Part shown: in pieces, positions 56,845 to 64,000 of the stretch | Layout of the letters: every line of letters starts with the position of its first letter | How positions within the stretch are numbered: position 1 is the first letter of the stretch | NCBI GenBank assembly: GCA_963855995.1 | Contig: OY979716.1 | Coordinates: 86,173,560-86,237,559, forward strand | Length of the DNA stretch: 64,000 nt | Direction of reading: 5' to 3' | DNA from: Muricea muricata | Lineage: Eukaryota > Cnidaria > Anthozoa > Malacalcyonacea > Plexauridae | Notes under the pieces: model-generated | Seen by the model: only the letters and a program-made list of their open reading frames with translations | Databases searched by the model: none | Told to the model about the DNA's origin: nothing | Position numbers and translations under genes: made by a program

Positions 56845-57760
56845 ATGCCGCGTGCGTATAGCCAAGACCTACGATTGGAGAGCAATTTGGTATACTGAAA
56901 TCTTGGGCTTTGAGATCGATGAAGTATGCCTTTTATTGCAAATATCAACGAAAACAATTTCTCGGTACGTTCGAAAGTTTCGCATGCCTGGTCATGTAGA
57001 CATGGCTGTAATCGGCAGGCCATATACTTGCATAGCGATACCCGCACGAAGAGCTCGTTATCCTGGAGGTTTTGCTACGACACCTAGAGAAAACACTCTC
57101 TGAAGTATACTGCACGAGGTGTATGAAGAAGCAGGCTCAGAATATGCGTGTTCAACGCTTTTTTACTATTTGAAACGCAACAACATTACGCGAAAGAAGG
57201 TTGGTATTTTACAACAACGCTGTTCCATTCATATGTTGAATTATTATTAAGATATTGTGTATAGATGTACTAGATGTGAATTAATGGAATCTAACTTATT
57301 TAGCTTGGTAAAATTGCTTGTTAAAGATGTGATGATGCAAGGGTTGAATTTAGAGCGACAACGGGATTTTTCTCACAAGATATGTTCATTTTTTGGATGA
57401 GAGTGGATATGTAAGTTATTGGCATGCGTATGCATGAAACGATTGAAATATTCAGTGTTACCGTAATTGCTGTTGTAAGTAATTTGACCTTTCTAAACGT
57501 GTGCTACACTTAAGTTAGTGATATAAGAGTCGATCGAGCAACAAATGACATTTGTTCACTCATTTCATAAGTTTTGCGAGATAAGAGAATTTTAAGATCG
57601 CATGGGTGCAGCTTGAAAGGACAATGAGCAAAAGTCAAAAGACATTATTCTCCTTGGGGACCACGTATAACCGCGATTCCCATTATAAGTTACAACGAAG
57701 GCTTGTTAGATGTCGGATTGTATGAAGGGCATGTCAACGGTGAAACTTTCCTTGATTTTG
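56845..57760 (+). pseudogene. Tc1/mariner-like transposase, left copy
   Basis: The start MPRAYSQDLRLE at 56845 shifts frame and continues as WRAIWYTEILGFEIDEVCLL and STKTISRYVRKFRM, a helix-turn-helix DNA-binding domain. Then come EVLLRHLEKTLSEV and EEAGSEYACSTLFYYLKRNN. After a gap, RCDDARVEFRATTGFFSQDM and FLDESGY carry the first catalytic D (about 57396), followed by SPWGPRITAIP and LLDVGLYEGHVNGETFLDFV. The rest of the catalytic domain is missing. Several shifts and stops make it inactive. Confidence 0.8.
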
Positions 57761-57984
57761 TTAATGACCCCACTGGCAAATTCGATCTCGTGCATAGTTG
57801 GTGTCCCAGTGGGAATTCTTCGAAAATTACCGCCCAATACTGCAGCGCTACTTGACAGTCTGGTCCTTACTAGTACTGACATAAGCTTGAGCAACATATC
57901 AACAAATTAAAGGTTAAATTTTCCTCTGAGGTTGACAAAGACAGAGCAGAAAGAATATTCTTTTGAATTTCCTTTTGTTCTACC

Positions 57985-58600
57985 ATAGCTTCTTTGAAGA
58001 ATTCCCACTGGGACACCAACTGTATTCGAAACTGAAATGCACGAGATCAAATTTGCCAGTAAAACCATTAACAAAATCAAGTAAAGTTTCACCGTTGACA
58101 TGCCCTTGTACAATCCGACATCTAACAAGCCTTCGTTGTTTTACGTGGTCCCAAAGGAGAATAACGTTTTTTGACTTTCGCTCGTCGTCCCTTCAAGCTG
58201 TACCCATGCGTTCTTAAAATTCTCTTATGCTGCAAATCATATAAAATGAGTGAACGAATGTCATTTGTTGCTCGATCGACTCTTATATCACTAACTTAAG
58301 TGTAGCACACGTTTAGAAACGTAAAATTACTTACAACAGCAATTACGGTAACACTGAATATTTCAATCGTTTCATGCATATGCACGCCAACAACATACAT
58401 ATCCACTCTCGTCCAAAAAACGAACATATCTTGTGAGAAAAACCCCGTTGCCGCTGTAAATTTAACCCTTGCGTCATCACATCTTTGACGAGAGATTTTA
58501 CCATGCGGGTACATCGCTATGCAAGTATATGGCCTGCTGATTACAGCTGTGTCTACATGACCTAGCATGACTTTCCAAAAGACAACCTTTTTTGAAATAG
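57985..58600 (-). pseudogene. Tc1/mariner-like transposase, inverted partial copy
   Basis: The minus strand repeats pieces of the left copy: GHVDTAVISRPYTCIAM near 58540, then directly RCDDARVKFTAATGFFSQDM, and LLDVGL-like text near 58125. The part between the two pieces is deleted. The paired arms would fold into a long hairpin RNA. Confidence 0.75.
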
Positions 58601-58605
58601 CTGTA

Positions 58606-59317
58606 TACATTTAAAATTAAATCCGAGAAAAAAAACTTAAATTGACTATTGAAAAAAACATGAAGTTCAATAAATTGTACACAAGCATTAGGTGTCCACC
58701 AAATAAGTGCAATCACAGACAAATACTAGACAATTTAAGGGTACACTGCACATAATGAAAACAACAAGCCCATCCATAAAAATATACAGTATACTCAAAA
58801 CCGTTTTAAACAAGTTAACTGGACTCCTAAAAATTACATACATGTAGTCCATGTTGTTATTGTATCTTTATTATCATTGTATTGGTCACTGCTTCTGTCA
58901 AATCGGTTTGTTGACTGTTGTAAACAGATGGATAATCCAACCGATGCAATATTTCCCCAGTTGTCAAACCATCATCTTGCTTAGACATATTTACAATAGC
59001 AATAGAATATCTACTCATGCTACGAAAAGTCTTCAGCTCAAAAAACCTTAGCAGTCCTTGTCCAGTTAGGTTTAACTTTTTCACTCTTTAATTGTCTTAG
59101 CACACGCCATTTTGGAATTTAGAAAATCACTCTAGTTAAACATAATATTATGGTCTGAATGACAATTAAGTAATACGTCATTTTAATGTTATATTCTCGA
59201 CTATTGGCTATTTTTAATGTACACATTCGGTGATTGGCTACAAGCTAACAGCTAACAGCACGCACATGATAACAATATATCTGCATTCGCAGATACAAAA
59301 ATAAATTGTGCATCCGA
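58606..59317. other. No recognised gene
   Basis: A minus-strand frame at 58857-59084 reads LTGQGLLRFFELKTFRSMSR and continues about 75 codons without family match. The rest is AT-rich. Confidence 0.35.
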
Positions 59318-60733
59318 TCAACAACAGTGAACCTTATACAATCGAAATATGGAAGTCTCAGAATACCTAGCACCATATAATGTCGCTTTAGCATTACGTT
59401 GTTCTAAAGTAGACAGCACTAGCATTTTATCAACATGCCTTCTTTGACTGTTTATGTTCCTAGAAGGACAAGAGTCAAAGCCAGAATAGTCCGTGGACTC
59501 GCCAAAGGAACCGGTCTTAAATTCCTTTGTACACTTGTTGCAACCATGCTTTGAATTATGGGCGGTGAAACCGCAAACTTTCTTGCTCGCTGGCATATCA
59601 CATGCAACACACAACAAAGCAGCTTTAAATAGTTCAGGTATAACGGAACCTGAATGCCTCAAAAGCACACCTTCATGCCATAGTTTATACAGTTCATCAA
59701 CCAATGGTGCCAAAAATGAGTTAATGTTATTCCGTGGCTTGCTTGGACCAGGAATAATACCTACGAAAAATGTTCTGCCATTTAAAATGCTCACTTCTTG
59801 GTAAATTCATTAGAACAAGATATAGCACTCCAACTGAATATGAAGTGTGGTCAAAAGGTTGCATCCAATCAACATTTAGCATAAAACCCTAGTTTCGTGG
59901 GGAACCTAAGAATGAACAACTGTTAACCATTTGAAAATCCCCCAATATTCTTCCCTTAAATACGTTGCACATTACACAATGGACCGTTCGAATGTCCCGA
60001 TTCCTCCATAACTCACACTGTTCCGTGAACCCTGACCTCTGAACAAATTTTTCCAGAGTAGCAATAACGCTCTGATAACAATATATTTTTTGAGCATAAA
60101 GTCAAGTAGTATCGTCTTTAGCTGTAACCTCTTCAAAAGGGTTGTGTCACATTCTTTGCGCATGCGTCGTTGCTTATGATTTGGAAACCTTGCAAAACTA
60201 CAAGTCTTCGATACATGTTTGCCGTTAACAGTTCGGTAACATTCCTCAAACCTATACAAACAACAACACATAGGACAGACAACATACTTTATAAACTTAT
60301 TGCTCACCAATCCAACCTGTCTTCGGACATAGATAGACCCAGGAAAAGCTAAGGCAAAGGTAGCGATCCAGTTGTTGGAAGTGGAAAATGATGCTGCTAG
60401 AAAAAAACGCTTTAAAGATAATAACAAAAATTCCATTCCGTTGTTAGGTATAGGAAAATAATCCAAAAAAAAGGCAAGAAGTATCACGAGGCAATTAAGT
60501 AACATGCGGCTGGAAAGAATGTTCTGTTGTTCATCAGCATCAACAAATGGACTATTTCGAGCTTCTAGGTTGTCTTCATCGACTTCATTGTCTAAAACCT
60601 CGTCCCAAATCTCATGGTTTAGAAGTTCTTCCCAAGAGAATTCCTGGCCACTACTTTCCGATTCACTATTGCTGAGAAAATGATCTAATGAGCAAGGATT
60701 ATCAGTTGGTTCGTCCAATTCCATGAAAGGCAT
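59318..60733 (-). pseudogene. CACTA/EnSpm transposase (tnp2-type)
   Basis: The minus strand begins with an acidic N-terminus (ELDEPTDNPCSLDHFLSNSE), then FIKYVVCPMCCCLYRFEECY and CSFARFPNHKQRRMRKEC, a zinc-ligand block typical of tnp2 proteins. The core motif MLNVDWMQPFDHTSYSVGVL lies near 59870 in another frame. GRTFFVGIIPGPSKPRNNIN, LLCVACDMPASKKVCGF and HGCNKCTKEF follow to 59318. This is the conserved order of CACTA transposases. Frames are broken at several places and the C-terminal part is absent. Confidence 0.85.
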
Positions 60734-60792
60734 TTCATCGCCACTACTGTCTGCTAGACCAGAATCTTTTTGCCATATACCACTGAATGAGT

Positions 60793-60960
60793 TAAACTAG
60801 GGATCCAAGGATAGTGCAAAGTTTCTGAAAAGACATTTGACACTAATATTAGATTTTTCAATTGAAACAGTAAGGAAACGTTGTTTCTAGTTTTGCAATT
60901 CACTTCTTCAAATGGTGTTGACCGTGTGGTTGGCGAACTATTCTGCCATCAAAAGCCAAT
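60793..60960 (-). repeat. CACTA-associated exon repeat, copy 3
   Basis: Reverse complement of 15395-15555. It lies upstream of the CACTA transposase on the same strand and reads TPFEEVNCKTRNN, an intron-like gap ending TTTTCAG, then ETLHYPWIPS. It may be the first exons of the transposase. Confidence 0.6.
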
Positions 60961-61023
60961 TAGCCGTTTAATTATGTAGCAGAACTATACAAAGTCAGTA
61001 TTTAAATAATATATTTCCCCATA

Positions 61024-61390
61024 TCATACAGGTATGACAAGGCTAAATTTTGGTATACTAACGTTTTTCTTCGAGTATAAAGCAATAAAATTTTCGAAAG
61101 CACCAGTCACACCACTGTCTTTATTGATATGAGAAATCACGCGAAATTCTTCTTCGGTCATGTGTTTAACAAACGTACAAATATCTGTTTCATTTTTTGG
61201 AGTTAAGATCTCGTACAGTATATATGTTTGCTCTACCAGTACGCACAATTGTAATTTTCTGACTTCCTTTCTTTTTAAACTCTTGAGTCTTCTTAATAGT
61301 TCGACATGGCTTTATAAATTGCCACATGTTTACATTTGTTGGTTTCTGACTGACATATTTACGGAATCTAGTAGAAAGCAAACAAAACAT
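61024..61390 (-). pseudogene. Unrecognised protein fragment
   Basis: Two overlapping minus-strand frames combine into about 120 residues: WQFIKPCRTIKKTQEFKKKG, SQKITIV, then VLVEQTYILYEILTPKNETD, FVKHMTEEEFRVISHINKD and ENFIALYSKKNVSIPKF. One frameshift near 61240 separates them. The second half looks like a genuine, moderately hydrophilic domain, but I do not know the family. Confidence 0.35.
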
Positions 61391-62040
61391 ACTGCTTTAT
61401 GAACCTTTTTATTTTATGCCTTTTTGTTTTATTTTTGCTCATTAAATCAACTAACTTTTTCATGAGAATTCTAAACGGTTCACGATCACGCCTCTTAGCA
61501 TGTAGAAATGTCTAGTTATACATTGCGATCTAATATTTGCATAGATATTATGGCTATCTTGTGATGGAATAGGTTAGTTTGTTTTTCTAAATGATTGTCA
61601 TATGTTGCTATAAAATCACAAGTCTCATTGACCTTTGATAAATTCCCAAGGTCACCTTGAGCATCACGAGTTTCTATGATTTTTTCCAATTTGCATAATT
61701 CTTTCACATATAAAGTTCTTATCGTTGTAGATATAAAGCTTTCAAAAAGCTAACTTGTAAGTTACACAGCACAAGTTATGAATTTTATGCAATTGGTATA
61801 AAATAGTAGCCTGCTGAATCGTAGTCAGTTTACTGTATACAGCGAGAAGTATGTTTATAGGGCCATAGTATATAGTTGACGCTGTCATGTTGATACAGCT
61901 AAGACTAAGGAGCTAAACAAACTAACAAAGCGTCTGATGCTCGCTGCCAAAAGAGCAAATCAAAAGCATATTGTTTGTATTTAAGTACTTAGTTTACAAT
62001 AGATTTCTGAAGATCAAATGTGGACATTGATGTCAACAAC
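61391..62040. other. Non-coding, nothing recognised
   Basis: AT-rich with short open frames only. Confidence 0.4.
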
Positions 62041-62379
62041 TATAATATAACAATAGAGTTGACGTTCGCGGGCATAAATATGTTTTTGGCCCGACTCAGA
62101 GTCATTTTAGCCCAAGCGTAGCGAGGGTTAAAATGAGCTCTGAGGAGGGCCAAAAACATATTTATGCCCAAAAACATCAACTCTATTACTATTATAATAA
62201 CTTTAAAGCCCTTTTAACTTTAGCTTTGTTTTTCAAAAAAACAACTACACTTAAATTGCTTTCGACTATTTATACATTGGCTATTACGTCAGCGAGCTAA
62301 AATATATTCTAGCCCGCTGATTTGTTTATTTTAGCCAGCAAAATACGTCACAATGCTCGCTAAAGTTATTATAATATAG
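62041..62379. mobile_element. Foldback element
   Basis: TATAATATAAC at the left and GTTATTATAATATA at the right form short inverted ends. Inside, arms of about 60 bp (62052-62110 and 62125-62187) pair with few mismatches, including GGGCATAAATATGTTTTTGG and its complement. A second stem (TCAGCGAGCTA with TAGCCCGCTGA) follows at 62289-62320. There is no coding content. Confidence 0.7.
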
Positions 62380-63655
62380 GATATATTCAATGCTTTCAAG
62401 TTTCAAACATTTTGCTAGCCTCCGACACGGCTGATGTGAGCATTCATTCAGATTTTGTTGTTAGTTAGGGGGGTGCATTTTGTTAGGCAAGTGTTTCTGT
62501 GACTGGTATTTTGCAAATGAATGATATAAAGAAACACTTTGCTAGTGTCTGACTTTAATTAAAACACATTCTCGACGGGCCTATTGAAATCGGTCACTAG
62601 ACGGATGACTTTGCGAAACCATATCTCGGGTTCAGTATAAGCTATTTCCACCAAATAAACACCACATTAAACACCACATTAAATGCCATTTCAATAGCTT
62701 TCAATGTGGACGTTTGTTTGTAATTTTACTATGCATAAAAAGCGTTTTTTTGCTTTCAAAGGCAGCAAACTTCACAATTTAAAAGTCAATTACTGTTGTA
62801 TGCATATAATATATACCGGGATATCTCAGCTGGAATAGTACATATATTTTTCAAAATAACACCAAAAATATCACTGCATTTTTTCTACACTTTAAGCCAA
62901 GTTTCATACAAAAATACTACAAACTAAAAAAATACAGCGAAATCTAAACTATAGTGCATTAATTTTGTTTATGTTCCAAATATTAATTACTACAAATTAT
63001 TTTGACCTTTCGCTGCAAAAATTTATGCCATCCATTGTTCTTCCTCAAAATACCACTGAATGAGTCGCTATCGTTTTCCCAAGATATTTACCGGTTTTGA
63101 GCAAAAAATATTCAATATTGAAGATGCTACAGCGACTTGCAGCAAATACGTCAACATAGTACAAATGTCTTGTGCTTTGAACACCGTTGAACAATAGCCG
63201 CCGACCAGCACTGAAGTAACTCGGTTTTACAGCTGGACTAAAGATATTATTATCCCCTTCAACATGGATCGCTGAACATAAATACAAAAATATATTCGAT
63301 TGAAACATATGTTTATATTAATTCATTACGACAGCCTGTAGGTCATTGAATACTTGATTTCCACTTCGCTTCTAGTACTCGCCATTATGAAGCGCTAAAT
63401 CCATGGCAAAATGTCATTTAACCGTGTTTTGGTTCTAAAGAAGGACGAATGGGGTGTTCCGGAGGAAATAATTTGAAAATTCTGCATGGAAAATATTGTT
63501 TAGAACAATTTCTTTCTTTGTTTTTCAATCTTACAGGCTTGGAAAACAACCACATATAAGTCCGTGGGAGTTGTAGTATTGATTCATACTGTTTCAAAAT
63601 TTTGAAAAATGCTTACCGCAAACATTTTGAAGTAAACGACAAAATATGCATGTAT
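62380..63655. other. Non-coding, nothing recognised
   Basis: No paired repeats of note. A short duplication AAACACCACATTAA near 62660 was seen. The 63045-63308 minus-strand frame has no family match. Confidence 0.4.
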
Positions 63656-63657
63656 CA

Positions 63658-63716
63658 CCACCCCCCCCCCGGAAAGTTTACACTATGACTGACTAACTCA
63701 CTGCCTGACTGACTGA
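63658..63716 (+). repeat. Short relative of the CTGG-tract locus
   Basis: A run of C, then GGAAAGTTTACACTATGACT and TGACTGAC-like tetranucleotides ending at about 63716. The same order (C-run, GGAGTTTACACTATGG, tetranucleotide tract, then AAATTTTTGCCA-like sequence) occurs at 35978-36600. Confidence 0.7.
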
Positions 63717-64000
63717 TGTGAATTTTTGCCACTCATCACAATACTGCAATGTTTCTTTGAAACTTTGCACTAAAAAAAGATCACAATGCCTTCTAAACGT
63801 TCTACTGGGCAAATAAGACTCACAATGTGGGCACAATGTCATATATATAGTCTTTGCTTAATTCAGCCATATTTTAAAGAATGGTTATATGCCATCATGT
63901 GAGGATAATAGCGAGTATGAGTTCTCATTAGGGGTAAACAGTTTTGGTCCGCTGACCACATATAGGGACAATCAAGGCCAAGAATGCGAGATTTTTGCAC
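63717..64000. other. Window end, nothing recognised
   Basis: AT-rich sequence without an identifiable feature. Confidence 0.4.

Larger units (their letters stand above)
56705..58603. mobile_element. Tc1/mariner-type (IS630-like) element, rearranged
   Basis: The ends are CAGGTATTTCAAAAAAGGTT and AACCTTTTTTGAAATAGCTG, with TA immediately outside both (56703-56704 and 58604-58605). Inside, transposase sequence appears on the plus strand on the left and again on the minus strand on the right, making a large imperfect palindrome around about 57900. Confidence 0.85.

Overview
The window is AT-rich eukaryotic DNA of metazoan type. It has short spliced exons with GT-AG borders, animal-style transposon superfamilies (Helitron/Helentron, hAT, piggyBac, Tc1/mariner, MULE, CACTA, LINE, PIF/Harbinger-like MITE) and animal protein domains (P2X7-C-like, THAP, CXC). 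Multi-copy families of this sort are typical of cnidarian, sponge and mollusc genomes. I infer a marine invertebrate, possibly a cnidarian or sponge, without being able to name it. No intact ordinary host gene, tRNA, rRNA or CRISPR array was recognised.

Layout. 0.1-1.2 kb: non-autonomous hAT element. 1.7-4.5 kb: decayed Helitron Rep/helicase. 5.3-8.25 kb: hAT element with a broken transposase and an exact 8-bp target duplication. 9.85-14.5 kb: degenerate gene with a tandem array of 30-nt micro-exons and zinc-knuckle exons, split by a TA-flanked element. 15.4-20.5 kb: two P2X7-C-type pseudogenes, three back-to-back perfect hairpins, a LINE endonuclease scrap, a 270-bp tandem repeat and a 161-bp palindrome. 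20.7-23.9 kb: a CXC exon interrupted by a 2.9-kb TIR element. That element carries a nuclease-like/CXC gene which is itself internally inverted and hit by a hAT MITE.

24.0-38.8 kb: a DDE-transposase-like gene in six exons, bracketed by inverted 264-bp repeats. Its third intron is 12.2 kb long because a 1.4-kb element and a 10.5-kb MULE sit in it. The MULE contains a 573-bp uninterrupted CTGG tetranucleotide tract. 39.7-40.0 kb: THAP exon. 40.3-44.5 kb: LINE split by a 3.5-kb long-TIR element with TTAA duplications. 45.5-55.4 kb: minus-strand Helentron-type gene, running from an N-terminal 2A-like motif through a cysteine-rich region, Rep HUH domain and PIF1-like helicase to an endonuclease. 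It is split by a hAT-type element (8-bp duplication) that holds a MITE and an almost intact piggyBac. 56.7-58.6 kb: Tc1/mariner element rearranged into a palindrome. 59.3-61.0 kb: CACTA (tnp2) fragment. 62.0-62.4 kb: foldback element. 63.66 kb: a small relative of the CTGG-tract locus.

Taken together this is a transposon-dense region in which many insertion events can be dated relative to one another, because target duplications and reading frames on both sides of the insertions are still visible. Most coding copies are dead (stops, frameshifts). The piggyBac transposase, with one nonsense codon, is the best preserved.
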